In this document: piece by piece, positions 17,678-26,848 of the stretch
Numbering within the stretch: position 1 is the first letter of the stretch
Layout: each line of letters starts with the position of its first letter
Position numbers and translations under genes: made by a program
From: Verrucomicrobiales bacterium
GTDB taxonomy: Bacteria > Verrucomicrobiota > Verrucomicrobiia > Limisphaerales > UBA9464
DNA: 64,000 nucleotides
Assembly (NCBI GenBank): GCA_027488845.1
Contig: JAIYBC010000004.1
Span: 62,001 to 126,000, forward strand
Direction of reading: 5' to 3'
The notes under the pieces: model-generated
The model's database searches: none
Told to the model about the DNA's origin: nothing
Seen by the model: only the letters and a program-made list of their open reading frames with translations

Positions 17678-18145
17678 TCAGAGCAACGGGGCCAGGTTCT
17701 CGTTCCGCTCGGCCATCCGTCGCAACGCCGGATCCAGCTGCAGCGACTTGCGGATCAGGCGCTTCGCCTCGCACGGGTTCCCGAGGAGCGCTTCGTAGCA
17801 GGCCAGGTGGAAGTTCCACAGACCATGCTCCCTCGCCTCGGGAGGCGCCGAAAGCAGGGCCAATCGGCAATCCGCGTAGGCCCCCAGCTCATAGAGACAG
17901 CAGCCCCAGCCGATGAATCGGTCGGTGTCCGCACAGGGCAGCCGGCACATGGCCTCATACGCCGCGGCGGCAGAGGCCCAACGCCCCAGCTGCTGGCAGG
18001 CCACCGAACGCAGCTCCAGGACGTCCAGGTCGCACTGGCTTTCCGGGGGCAACGCGTCGAGCTCCCGCAAGGTCTCGTCCGCCATCCCCAACTCGAAATA
18101 GCCGACAGCGGCTTCGAGGGACTTGGACAGACGGGAATGAGGCAC
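17678..18145 (-). CDS. TPR-like hypothetical protein, 155 aa
   Basis: Helix-rich protein with spaced Gly/Ala/Tyr pattern of tetratricopeptide repeats: AVGYFELGMADETLREL, SVACQQLGRWASAAAAYEAM, GWGCCLYELGAYADCRLAL and ACYEALLGNPCEAKRLIRKS each look like one repeat. No enzymatic motif or signal peptide is visible, so it is probably a cytoplasmic scaffold. Several cysteines stand out but form no metal motif. The start is uncertain: GTG 18145 is chosen, and TTG 18178 adds 11 residues. It is divergent from the TatD gene. Confidence 0.6.
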   Translation of the reverse strand: MPHSRLSKSLEAAVGYFELGMADETLRELDALPPESQCDLDVLELRSVACQQLGRWASAAAAYEAMCRLPCADTDRFIGWGCCLYELGAYADCRLALLSAPPEAREHGLWNFHLACYEALLGNPCEAKRLIRKSLQLDPALRRMAERNENLAPLL

Positions 18146-18245
18146 ACACGACGATGTCACCAAATCCGCACATCTCAACTGGCTGCAACGGCATTACTTG
18201 GAATTTCTCCCAACATTTCCAGCCTCCCATGCCACGCTCACGGAC

Positions 18246-19154
18246 GTGACGCGGCTGTACGACGCCCACAACCACCTCATGGACGAGCGGTTTTCCGGCG
18301 TCGAACACGACCTCGTCTCCGCCGCCGTCGGGGTCGGCGTCGTCCGGATGGTCGTCAACGGCTCCTGCGTCGCCGACTGGGAGGAGGTCCGGCACCTCGC
18401 CCTCCGGCATCCCGGGGTGCAGGCCTCCTATGGTCTCCATCCCTGGTACCTGCCGACCCGACCTGCGGACTGGGCCACGGAACTGGAGCGCCGGCTGGCG
18501 GAGGATCCCATGGCCGGCGTGGGCGAAACGGGTCTGGACCGCTGGATCCTCGACCTGCAACCCGAACTCCGGGCCCGATGGCATCCGGACCTCGCGTCAT
18601 TCGAACCCGCCGGGTTGGACGAACAGCGCGAGGTCTTCCGATGCCACCTCGGGATCGCCGCCCGCTGGAACCGCCCCCTCTCGGTCCATTGCCTCCAGGC
18701 CTGGGGACCGCTCCTGGAAGACCTCCGTCGCGGCCCGCTTCCGGAACGGGGATTCCTGCTGCACAGCTACGGCGGCCCAATGGAACTCGTCGGCCCAATC
18801 GTGGAACTGGGCGGTTACTTCGGGTTTCCGGGCTATTTCCTCCACGCCCGCAAGGAACGTCATCGGGATACCTTCCGGCACATCCCCGAAGAACGGCTGC
18901 TGGTGGAGACCGACGCCCCGGACCAACCGCTCCCTCCGGAGCGCCGGACCCACGTGCACCACGGGGCGGATGGCCGGGAATGGAACGTGCCCGCCAACCT
19001 CGCCGCGGTGGCGGCAGGACTCGCCGAGGTCCGCGGAACCACAACCGAAACCTTGGCCCCAATCCTGGAAACCAACTTCCTCCGCCTGTTCGGCGACATC
19101 GCGCAACCCGACACCGGAACCCCGGTGCCAGCCGGCGTCACAGGGCCTTCTTGA
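18246..19154 (+). CDS. TatD-family metal-dependent hydrolase
   Basis: About 302 residues with the TatD amidohydrolase-fold metal ligands in order: HNH in YDAHNHL, the glutamate in GETGLDRW, histidines in SVHCLQAW and LLHSYGG, and the aspartate in LLVETDAPD. TatD proteins are 3'-5' exonucleases acting on single-stranded DNA and RNA in several bacteria. The protein is longer than E. coli TatD because of inserts after GLDRW. The start is uncertain: GTG 18246 puts the metal motif near residue 7, as is normal, and TTG 18198 is an alternative. The 3' end overlaps the convergent kdsA gene by 17 bases. Confidence 0.78.
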   Translation: MTRLYDAHNHLMDERFSGVEHDLVSAAVGVGVVRMVVNGSCVADWEEVRHLALRHPGVQASYGLHPWYLPTRPADWATELERRLAEDPMAGVGETGLDRWILDLQPELRARWHPDLASFEPAGLDEQREVFRCHLGIAARWNRPLSVHCLQAWGPLLEDLRRGPLPERGFLLHSYGGPMELVGPIVELGGYFGFPGYFLHARKERHRDTFRHIPEERLLVETDAPDQPLPPERRTHVHHGADGREWNVPANLAAVAAGLAEVRGTTTETLAPILETNFLRLFGDIAQPDTGTPVPAGVTGPS

Positions 19155-19953
19155 GCCTCAACAGTTGGCGGAGCAACGCCGGCATCTGGTCGAGCGGGAT
19201 CATGTTCGGTCCGTCGCTGAGCGCCTTGTCCGGATCCGGGTGGGTCTCGATGAAGAGTCCCGAGGCCCCCGCCACCACCGCACACCGGGCCAGCACCGGC
19301 GCGAATTCCCGCTGCCCGCCGGAACGGTCGCCCTGCCCTCCCGGCAGCTGCACGGAATGGGTCGCGTCGAACACGGTCGGATAGCCGAAGGAACCGAGGA
19401 TCGGCAACGACCGCATGTCCGCCACCAGGTTGTTGTAGCCGAAGGTCGTCCCACGCTCGGTCACCAGGAGGTGCGGATTGCCCGCCTCCGCCGCCTTGGC
19501 CAGCACGTTGCGCATCTCCTGCGGCGACAGGAACTGCCCCTTCTTGATGTTCACGATCCGGCCGGTGGACGCCGCGGCATGGATCAGGTCGGTCTGACGG
19601 CACAGGAACGCCGGGATCTGGAGCACGTCGCAGACGCGTCCCGCGGCGACCGCCTGTTCCTCGGTGTGGACGTCCGTCACCACCGGCACCCGGAGCGCGG
19701 AACCGATGCGGCCGAGGATCGCCAATCCCTCCTCGAGGCCGGGGCCCCGAAACGACTTGCCCGAGGAACGGTTCGCCTTGTCGAAGCTCGCCTTGAAGAC
19801 GAACGGGATCCGGAGACGCGAGCACGTCGTGCGCAGCGAACGGGCGATGGAAAGGCAGAGCTCCTCGCTCTCGATGACGCACGGTCCGGCGATGAGGAAC
19901 AGGCGGCGGCGCTGGTTCAACGCGCGCCACAACGGGGCTTGGGCGACAGGCAC
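19138..19953 (-). CDS. kdsA: 3-deoxy-8-phosphooctulonate (KDO-8-P) synthase
   Basis: About 271 residues. It condenses phosphoenolpyruvate with arabinose-5-phosphate to give KDO-8-phosphate for the LPS inner core. Seen are [47 protein letters not shown] and the [11 protein letters not shown] tail. IAGPCVIES carries Cys25, the metal ligand of the metal-dependent class, where E. coli-type enzymes have Asn. No ATG is in frame upstream at a sensible distance, so the GTG at 19953 is chosen. Its presence implies an LPS-bearing outer membrane. It is divergent from the TonB receptor gene. Confidence 0.92.
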   Translation of the reverse strand: MPVAQAPLWRALNQRRRLFLIAGPCVIESEELCLSIARSLRTTCSRLRIPFVFKASFDKANRSSGKSFRGPGLEEGLAILGRIGSALRVPVVTDVHTEEQAVAAGRVCDVLQIPAFLCRQTDLIHAAASTGRIVNIKKGQFLSPQEMRNVLAKAAEAGNPHLLVTERGTTFGYNNLVADMRSLPILGSFGYPTVFDATHSVQLPGGQGDRSGGQREFAPVLARCAVVAGASGLFIETHPDPDKALSDGPNMIPLDQMPALLRQLLRLKKAL

Positions 19954-20077
19954 GGCGAGGTCATCGGCGGCGGAAGGACCCTTGGCAATCCCGGAATGGA
20001 TCGGTGCAAGACGACGGAAACCTTCCGCAAGCCTCCGACAGCAACCCCAGGCCGGCTTCCCTAACGTCGCCGCCCTG

Positions 20078-22237
20078 ATGAACCGGACCCGTGCCGTCGG
20101 AACCGCGCTGATCCTCCTCGCATGCCGCCTCGCGCTGGCCGGCGACGCGACCCCGCAGCCGACGCCCTTCTCCCTGCCCCGCACGGTGGTCGTCGGCGAG
20201 GCGGATGCCGACGATTCCGTGGCCCAGCCGTTCCCGGCGGAGGTCGAGGGGACCAAGGTCTACGCCGGCAAGAAGGTGACCGTCCTCGACTTCGACTCCC
20301 TTCCGCAGATCCAGACCGACAACTACCGGCAGGCCTTCTCCCAGATCCCGGGCCTGCTGGTGAGCGAACTGAGCAACGCCAGCCTGCTGAGCCTCGGCTA
20401 CCGCGGCATCGGGGACCCGCACGAGTCCCAGAACCTGCTGGTCCTCAAGGACGGCCTCCCGTTCGTGGTGGATCTCTACGGATACCCCACCGTGTACTAC
20501 GCTCCCCCGTTCGAGTCGGTGGACCGGCTGGAGTTCATCCGCGGCGGGGCCTCGCTCATGTACGGCCCGCAGCCGTCCGGCGCGTTGAACTACGTCACCC
20601 ACGAACCCCGGAAGGACCGCCAGGGCGCCCTCCGCACCCAACACGTCGTCGGCAGCTACGGACTCTACACCACCCACAGCCTGGCCGACGGCACGGTGGG
20701 CCGGCTCGGGTATCTCGTGAGCTTCGACCACCGCCAAGGCGACGGCTTCCGCAGGGACAACAGCGACTTCGAACTCAACGGAGGATCGGTCCGCCTGACC
20801 TACGCGCTCTCCGAAACCAGTCGGGCGACGTTCGACTTCGACGCGACGGCCGCGGACAGCGGCGAGCCCGGGGGCGTCACTCTTGGTTCCGGGACCGGAC
20901 TGCTCGGCTACGCCACAGACCGGCGCGCCACCCAACTGCAATACGACCGTGTGCGCGTCCAGCGCTACGTGCCGTCCGTCGGCTTCGAACGCTGGTTCGG
21001 CGAGTCGACGTTGTTCACGGCGAGGGCCTGGGGCGGCTACTACGAACGCTATTCGAAGCGGCAGCGGAACTCCGGCGGCAGCGCGTTCGGGCGGGTCGAC
21101 AACCTCGTCGACTCCAACACCATCAACACCCACCGCTACCACACCTTCGGAGCCGAGGCCCGCGCCCGGCACGAATGGGAGGCGTGGAACAACGCGCACA
21201 CCCTCGTCGGCGGGATCTCCACCTACGTCGCCGACTCGCCGTTCGAGGTCGACCGCGGCGCCACCGCCTCCGCGGACACCGGCACCGCACGCCAGCGCTC
21301 GCACCGCGAGACGGTCGCGGGAAGCGTCTTCGCCGAGAACGTCTTCCGGTTCGGACGCTGGAGCCTCACACCCGGCTTCCGGCTGGAGAACATCCACCAG
21401 TCCATCGTCGAGACCCTCAACCTCGACAAGACGTCGCCCCTCCTGAGCGACAGCTCGGTGGACCATGTCCCGCTCGTGGCCCTCGGCTCCGCCTACACCC
21501 TCGGCCATGGGGCCGAGGCCTATGCCAACGCGAGCCAAGGCTACAAGGCCAAGACCTACGCCGACGCCGTCCCCCTCGCCAACAACACCGTCGTCGGCGA
21601 CCAGCTGGAACCCGGACGCACCTGGACCTACGAGGCGGGGCTGCGCGGACGTCCGTCCGACTTCTGGAACTACGACGTCAGCGTCTTCCTCGTGGACTAC
21701 GACGACCGCTTCGGATCGGTGGCAAGCGGTGGCGTCACCCGGGTCGAGAACGTGGGACGCTCCATCAACCGCGGGATCGACCTCGCCACCGAGCTCGACT
21801 TCATCGGGCTCGCCGACCGCCTCCACGGGACCCGGCACGGCGAGGACTGGGGCTCCCTCAGCGTCTACGCGAACGCCTCGCTACTCGACGCCGAGTTCGT
21901 CGCCGGCCCGCTCGACGGCCGCACCCCGCAGTACGCCCCGGACTTCATCGTCCGCACCGGGCTGATCTACCGGCTGGCGGGCCGGCTGAAGTTCTCCTTC
22001 CTCGGCACCTTCGTGGACGACCACTTCGCGAACGACAACAACACCGCCGACTTCCGGATCCCGGCCTACCAGGTCTGGGACCTCACGGCGGAGTTCACCG
22101 TGTGGAAGGACCGCGCGAAGGTCGTCGCCGGCCTCAACAACGTCTTCGACGAACGCTACTGGTCGCGCGTCCGCATCAACGGCATCGACCCGGCCATCGG
22201 ACGGAACGTCTACGCCGGGATCTCGCTCCAGTTCTGA
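20078..22237 (+). CDS. TonB-dependent outer-membrane receptor
   Basis: 719 residues. A signal peptide (to about residue 22, LALAGD) is followed by a possible TonB box (TVVVGEA). The plug domain comes next (about 60-170) with [47 protein letters not shown] and ALNYVTHEP. The rest forms the 22-strand barrel and ends in aromatic residues YAGISLQF, the outer-membrane insertion signal. The plug and barrel resemble the FecA/ferric-siderophore group, so iron-chelate uptake is the likely role; substrate is not certain. No adjacent ABC transporter or FecIR regulator is present in the window. Confidence 0.88.
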   Translation: MNRTRAVGTALILLACRLALAGDATPQPTPFSLPRTVVVGEADADDSVAQPFPAEVEGTKVYAGKKVTVLDFDSLPQIQTDNYRQAFSQIPGLLVSELSNASLLSLGYRGIGDPHESQNLLVLKDGLPFVVDLYGYPTVYYAPPFESVDRLEFIRGGASLMYGPQPSGALNYVTHEPRKDRQGALRTQHVVGSYGLYTTHSLADGTVGRLGYLVSFDHRQGDGFRRDNSDFELNGGSVRLTYALSETSRATFDFDATAADSGEPGGVTLGSGTGLLGYATDRRATQLQYDRVRVQRYVPSVGFERWFGESTLFTARAWGGYYERYSKRQRNSGGSAFGRVDNLVDSNTINTHRYHTFGAEARARHEWEAWNNAHTLVGGISTYVADSPFEVDRGATASADTGTARQRSHRETVAGSVFAENVFRFGRWSLTPGFRLENIHQSIVETLNLDKTSPLLSDSSVDHVPLVALGSAYTLGHGAEAYANASQGYKAKTYADAVPLANNTVVGDQLEPGRTWTYEAGLRGRPSDFWNYDVSVFLVDYDDRFGSVASGGVTRVENVGRSINRGIDLATELDFIGLADRLHGTRHGEDWGSLSVYANASLLDAEFVAGPLDGRTPQYAPDFIVRTGLIYRLAGRLKFSFLGTFVDDHFANDNNTADFRIPAYQVWDLTAEFTVWKDRAKVVAGLNNVFDERYWSRVRINGIDPAIGRNVYAGISLQF

Positions 22238-22312
22238 GCTGACCCACCCGGGGGAAGCCGGATCGGGCGATTGGTCTTCCAACCGCCGGCAGAGCGGTTC
22301 CCGTCCCGTACC

Positions 22313-22336
22313 CTCCGCGTCTCCGCGCCTCCGCGT
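22313..22336. repeat. Octamer tandem repeat CTCCGCGT/C
   Basis: Three tandem 8-bp units (CTCCGCGT, CTCCGCGC, CTCCGCGT) lie in the 212-base gap between the TonB receptor and rhomboid genes. They resemble the CCTCCGTG units at 52683-52709. They do not look coding and are too short for a known element. Confidence 0.7.
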
Positions 22337-22449
22337 ACCCCCTTCTTCCGTTGTCCGGCTGGAGGACCGGGAACGCAGGAATCGGATTTGCCCTGTCCCA
22401 CCGCTCGCCGAGTGTTCGCGCCGTGCAGGCCCTCCCGGATTCCCAAACC

Positions 22450-23307
22450 ATGACGTCCAACGGCGTGGCCGGACACGTGGTGGCCCGCTCGGAACGGCAG
22501 GCCATGGACTGGGCCCTGGTGCTTGCCAGCCAAGGGATCGAGGCGGTGATCGAACCGGCCTCGCCGTCCGGCGCCTGGACGCTGCACGTGCCGGCAGGCG
22601 ACCTGGAACGGGCCCGGGAGTCGATCCGGTTGTTCCGTCGGGAGAACCGCCGCTTCGCCTGGCGACGCGAACTGCCCTCCGCCGGCGTCGTCTTCCACCA
22701 CGGCGCGATCCTCTGGGCCGCCGCGTTGATCCTCGTCCACGTCTTCCGGGATTCGCTGCTCTCCGCGGGACGCTTCGACTCGGAGGTTGTCCGCGCCGGT
22801 GCGTGGTGGCGGGCCTTCACCGCGACCTCCCTGCATTCCGACGTCGCCCACCTCGCGGCGAACACCCTCACCGGCGGTGTCGCGATGGGCTTCGCCATGG
22901 GACGCTTCGGTCCCGGCACCACACTCGCCCTCACCCTCGCGGCGGGCGCGGCGGGCAACGCCTTCGCCATGGCCGCACGCGGCACGCCGTACCTCGGCCT
23001 CGGCGCCTCGGGCGTGGTCATGGGCGCCGTCGGTCTGCTCACCGGGCACGCCGTGACCTGGTGGAAGGTGAGCCGCCACGCCTCACGCCGCGTGCTCGGG
23101 GGCCTCGCCGCGGGTTCGTTCCTGTTCCTCGTGGTCGGCGTGGATCCCGCCGCCGACGTCCTCGCCCACTTCGGCGGATTCCTCGGCGGCACCGTCCTCG
23201 GCGCGCTTGCGTCGTGGTGGCGCTGGGAACGTGGCGACCGCGCCTGGATGGCCGCCTTCGTCGCCACGACCGCCGCCGCCTGGACGCTCGCGATGCTGCT
23301 TCCCTGA
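22450..23307 (+). CDS. Rhomboid-family intramembrane serine protease
   Basis: 285 residues. The N-terminal 70 residues form a small cytoplasmic domain (ASQGIEAVIEP...), as in many bacterial rhomboids. Then come about six to seven hydrophobic segments. Catalytic features are GLGASGVVMG (Ser187) in one transmembrane helix and His240 in DVLAHFGGFLGG. The conserved HSDVAHLAANT (H129, H134) of the oxyanion region is present. The family cleaves transmembrane substrates within the bilayer; the substrate is unknown. ATG 22450 gives the normal N-terminus. Confidence 0.88.
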   Translation: MTSNGVAGHVVARSERQAMDWALVLASQGIEAVIEPASPSGAWTLHVPAGDLERARESIRLFRRENRRFAWRRELPSAGVVFHHGAILWAAALILVHVFRDSLLSAGRFDSEVVRAGAWWRAFTATSLHSDVAHLAANTLTGGVAMGFAMGRFGPGTTLALTLAAGAAGNAFAMAARGTPYLGLGASGVVMGAVGLLTGHAVTWWKVSRHASRRVLGGLAAGSFLFLVVGVDPAADVLAHFGGFLGGTVLGALASWWRWERGDRAWMAAFVATTAAAWTLAMLLP

Positions 23308-23377
23308 CCGCCCCACCTCCCGCAGGAAGGGACATCACGCACATCGCATGGGCGTCGGCAAAGGGCAAAGGGCACCA

Positions 23378-24361
23378 TCACCCTTCCTCCGCCTGCACGA
23401 CGCCTTCGAGGAAGGCGACCGCCCGGCGTTCGGACCAGAGGTCGTCCCGCGAGCGGAAGCGGTCGAGGAATCCCACATGGCCTCCACGCGTCGTCAGCTC
23501 GAGGTGCATCAGGTCGCTGCGACGCGCCGCCTCGATCGGATGGCATTCGGGGGTGAGGAACGGATCGTCCCGCGCGTTGATCACCAGCACCGGCCGGCGG
23601 ATGCCCGACAGGTAGGCGTTGGCGGAACACTCGGCCCAGTAGCGCTCCGCAGTCCCGAAACCGTGGATCGGTGCGGTGAAGACGTCGTCGAGGTCGCGGA
23701 AGGTCCGGTGTCGCGTCGGGTCGGGTCGGGGGATGAGCTGGGGGAAGCGCCGACGTTTCCGCTCCCACTTCGCGAGGATGTCCCGGCGGAACCGCCGCAT
23801 GTAGAAGGCGCACGCGGGCTGCGCCATGCGTTCGGCCGCCGACTTGAGGTCGCACGGAACCGAGATGGCGACACCCGCCTCCACGTGTTCGGCGGCGGGA
23901 TTCCCCTCTCCGAGGAACTTGAGCGTCAGGTTGCCGCCAAGGCTGAAGCCCGCGACCGCGATCGACCGGAACTGGCGGGACTTCACCGCATGCATCACCA
24001 CCGCGGCGAGGTCCTCGGTGGCGCCGCTGTGGTAGAAGCGCGGAAGCCGGTTCATCTCGCCCGAACATCCGCGGAAGTTCCAGGCCAGCACATCCCAACC
24101 GGACCGTCCGGCGGCCCGGGCGAGGCCTGCGACGTAGTTCCGGCGGGACGATCCCTCCAGCCCATGCGAGATGATGAGCAGCCTCGGTGCGGCCTGGCTC
24201 AACCAGTCCAGGTCGAGGAAATCGCCGTCATCCAGGCCGAGCCGCTCCCGTCGCCACGGCACACGCCGGATCCGCCGGAACAACGACGGGAACACGGTTT
24301 GGAAATGCGGATTGCCCAGGAGGGGCGGCGGCCGAAACGAATTGGGCTCGACCAGGAGCAT
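23378..24361 (-). CDS. YheT-family alpha/beta hydrolase
   Basis: 327 residues. The nucleophile elbow is VAGFSLGGN (Ser140), with the acid in VINARDDPF and the histidine in GGHVGFLD. The N-terminal NPHFQTVFP and the LISHGLEGSS / WNFRGCSGE motifs identify the YheT/ABHD1-3 group of putative carboxylesterases. Natural substrates of this group are poorly known; lipid or short-acyl esters are likely. The ATG at 24361 gives the standard start before the NPHFQT motif. It is divergent from the DinG-type helicase by 137 bases. Confidence 0.85.
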   Translation of the reverse strand: MLLVEPNSFRPPPLLGNPHFQTVFPSLFRRIRRVPWRRERLGLDDGDFLDLDWLSQAAPRLLIISHGLEGSSRRNYVAGLARAAGRSGWDVLAWNFRGCSGEMNRLPRFYHSGATEDLAAVVMHAVKSRQFRSIAVAGFSLGGNLTLKFLGEGNPAAEHVEAGVAISVPCDLKSAAERMAQPACAFYMRRFRRDILAKWERKRRRFPQLIPRPDPTRHRTFRDLDDVFTAPIHGFGTAERYWAECSANAYLSGIRRPVLVINARDDPFLTPECHPIEAARRSDLMHLELTTRGGHVGFLDRFRSRDDLWSERRAVAFLEGVVQAEEG

Positions 24362-24498
24362 TCCCCGGCATGCTGGGGCGCACACCGCCGTCCTGCCAAC
24401 ACCCGGCAGCGGAAATCGCGTCCCACCGCCGGACGGGAATCCGGCACCCGCGCCGTCCGGGACAAGACATCCGGCGTTTCCGACCGTAGAGTCGGCGC

Positions 24499-26700
24499 GT
24501 GATCTCGCTGGCCGACACCTCCTCGGGGAACGCCGCGCCCGACCTCGTGGCGCAGGTGGAGGAGATCTTTTCCCCGACCGGCCTCTTCTCGAAGGCGAAG
24601 AACTTCGAGTACCGGCCCGAGCAGCAGCGGATGGCCATGGCGGTGGCGTCGGTGCTCCAGGACGGCCGGAACCTGCTCGTCGAGGCCGGCACCGGCGTGG
24701 GCAAGAGCTTCGCCTACCTGGTCCCCTCGATCCTGCATGCGGTGGCCCGCAAGAAGAAGGCGGTGGTCTGCACCCACACCATCAACCTCCAGGAGCAGCT
24801 GGTGGAAAAGGACCTCCCGGTGCTGCGCAAGGTCCTGCCGGCGGAGTTCTCCTTCGCCATGCTCAAGGGCCGGTCGAACTACCTCTGCACACGCCGGCTC
24901 CAGAAGGCCATGCAGCAGTCCGACTCGCTCTTCACCTCGCCCGAGATCAACGAGCTGAAGCGCATCTACGAGTGGAGCCAGGAGACGACCGACGGTTCCC
25001 TGAGCGACTTCGACGAGGAGCCGGATCCCAAGGTCTGGGAGCACGTCTGTTCCGAACGCGGCATCTGCACGCCGAAGAAGTGCGGCTTCCAGAGCGACTT
25101 CGCCAAGGCCGGCTGCGCCTGCTTCTTCCAGCGGGCCCGCCAACGGATCCTCGGCGCCGACGTCCTCGTGCTGAACCACACGCTGTTCTTCACCCTGCTC
25201 AACGGCGTGGACGAGGAGCAGGAGGGCGGCGTGCTCTTCCGCAACGACTTCGTCGTCTTCGACGAGGCCCACACCGTGGAACACGTCGCCGCGCGGCACA
25301 TCGGCGTGAGCGTCTCCTCGGGCCAGGTCCGCTACGCGCTCCAGCGCCTTTGGAATCCCCGCACCGAGAAGGGCATCCTCGCCGCCCTCCGCTCCGGCGC
25401 CAACGTCCGGCTCGTCGCGGACCTGCTCAAGGAGTCGGACGACTTCTTCGGCCGGGTCGAGGATTCCTGCAACGACCTCGCCGTCCAGGGAGCCGCCGCG
25501 GCGCCGGCACGCCCCGCCAGCCCGACGCCCGGCGCCGAATCCGCATCCGGCGGCCGCCCATGGAACGAACTCCGCATCCGGCGGCCCGACCTCGTCCAGG
25601 ACAACCTCACCCTGCCCATCCAGCGTCTGCGCGAGGAGATCCACCAGCTGATCCAGCAGACCGAGGACAAGGAGACGGGCGAGGAGCTGATGGAATGCAA
25701 CCGCCGGCTCGGGGACCTCAGGATGGCGGTGACCACCTTCCTCCAGCAGGCGGAGGAGGACCACGTGTACTGGGTGGAACGCGGCGGCCGGACGCAGCGG
25801 AACCTCTCCCTGAACGCCGCCCCGGTGGACGTCGCCGACTACCTCCGGCAAAGGCTTTTCGCCGCCGGCACCTCGGTGATCCTCACCAGCGCCACCCTCG
25901 GCACCAGCGGCGGCGAGCAGCCCGCGACCCAGGGCCAGAAGCCGCCGCAGGACGTCCGCATCGCCGGCCAACCGGCCCCCGATGCCGCCTCGACGGCACT
26001 CGGCCTGCGTCGCGCGGGGAACGTGCCCGCCCTGCGGTACGTGGCGGGACGCGTCGGCGGCGACGACGCCCTCGGGCTGCAGGTCGGATCGCCCTTCGAC
26101 TACCCGACGCAGATGCGCGTGTATGTGGCGGGCAAGATGCCGGACCCGCGGGACGCGGGCTACGAGGACGCCCTGGTGCGCTGGATCGAGCACTTCATCC
26201 GGCAGACCCACGGCAAGGCGTTCGTGCTCTTCACCAATTCCCGACTGATGCAGCAGGTCGCGGGACGGATGGAGCCGTTCTTCGAGCGGCTCGGGATCGA
26301 GTGCTACGTGCAGAACACCGGCATCCCCCGCTCGACCATGCTGGAGAGGTTCAAGGAGAACGTGGATTCGGTGCTCTTCGGCACGGACAGCTTCTGGCAG
26401 GGCGTGGACGTCCCCGGCGAGGCCCTGAGCAACGTGATCATCACACGCCTGCCCTTCGCCGTGCCCGACCATCCGCTGGTCGAGGCCCGCATCGAACGCA
26501 TCGAGGCCGCCGGCGGGAATTCCTTCGGCGACTTCAGCCTGCCGGAGGCGATCCTGAAGTTCCGCCAGGGCGTCGGCCGGCTGATCCGGACCAAGTCCGA
26601 TTCCGGCATCGTCGTGGTGCTGGACAACCGGGTGCTCACCAAGCGCTACGGACAGGCCTTCCTCGACGCGATCCCCAAGTGCCCGGTCGAAGTGGTGTGA
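24499..26700 (+). CDS. DinG/XPD-type ATP-dependent DNA helicase
   Basis: 733 residues. Walker A is EAGTGVGKS; the DEAH box is VVFDEAHTVEH. Between them lies a cysteine-rich segment (YLCTRRL, then ERGICTPKKCGFQ and KAGCACFFQRAR) placed like the iron-sulfur cluster of XPD/DinG. C-terminal motifs include VLFTNSRLMQQV, FGTDSFWQGVDVPG and QGVGRLIRTKSD. The family unwinds DNA 5'-3' and helps restart or repair, removing R-loops and D-loops. The start is a GTG. An Ala/Gly/Pro-rich insert (about 330-350) is unusual but in frame. It faces dnaE2 convergently; two hairpins lie in the 148-base gap. Confidence 0.88.
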   Translation: MISLADTSSGNAAPDLVAQVEEIFSPTGLFSKAKNFEYRPEQQRMAMAVASVLQDGRNLLVEAGTGVGKSFAYLVPSILHAVARKKKAVVCTHTINLQEQLVEKDLPVLRKVLPAEFSFAMLKGRSNYLCTRRLQKAMQQSDSLFTSPEINELKRIYEWSQETTDGSLSDFDEEPDPKVWEHVCSERGICTPKKCGFQSDFAKAGCACFFQRARQRILGADVLVLNHTLFFTLLNGVDEEQEGGVLFRNDFVVFDEAHTVEHVAARHIGVSVSSGQVRYALQRLWNPRTEKGILAALRSGANVRLVADLLKESDDFFGRVEDSCNDLAVQGAAAAPARPASPTPGAESASGGRPWNELRIRRPDLVQDNLTLPIQRLREEIHQLIQQTEDKETGEELMECNRRLGDLRMAVTTFLQQAEEDHVYWVERGGRTQRNLSLNAAPVDVADYLRQRLFAAGTSVILTSATLGTSGGEQPATQGQKPPQDVRIAGQPAPDAASTALGLRRAGNVPALRYVAGRVGGDDALGLQVGSPFDYPTQMRVYVAGKMPDPRDAGYEDALVRWIEHFIRQTHGKAFVLFTNSRLMQQVAGRMEPFFERLGIECYVQNTGIPRSTMLERFKENVDSVLFGTDSFWQGVDVPGEALSNVIITRLPFAVPDHPLVEARIERIEAAGGNSFGDFSLPEAILKFRQGVGRLIRTKSDSGIVVVLDNRVLTKRYGQAFLDAIPKCPVEVV

Positions 26701-26742
26701 AGGGCGGCTGAGACGTGCCCGGGCGCGACGGGGAATCGAACC

Positions 26743-26780
26743 CTTCCCGGGAAGACGGGACCGTGGCGCGGCCGCCACGG
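26743..26780. terminator. Two hairpins between convergent helicase and dnaE2 genes
   Basis: A perfect 12-bp palindrome CTTCCCGGGAAG (26743-26754) and an 8-bp stem CCGTGGCG/CGCCACGG with a 4-base loop (26761-26780) lie between the helicase stop (26700) and the dnaE2 stop (26849). There is no T-run, so they may work as bidirectional pause or rho-assisted ends rather than classical terminators. Confidence 0.4.
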
Positions 26781-26848
26781 CGACGAGCGGTTTCCTCCCC
26801 ACCCCTCGGCGGATTCACGGATTCGCGTGCCGATCCCTTCCGCTTCGA

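Noticed and set aside
26721..26760. A tRNA-like T-loop on the minus strand (GGGTTCGATTCCC).
   Set aside because: Only three T-stem pairs form, there is no matching acceptor or D arm about 70 bases upstream, and the motif lies within simple palindromes.
24199..26802. Long open frames opposite the helicase gene and, similarly, across most genes (e.g. 26861-30559, 30235-33138).
   Set aside because: These are mirror frames caused by high third-position G+C; their translations are low-complexity Arg/Pro/Gly/Ala without family signatures.
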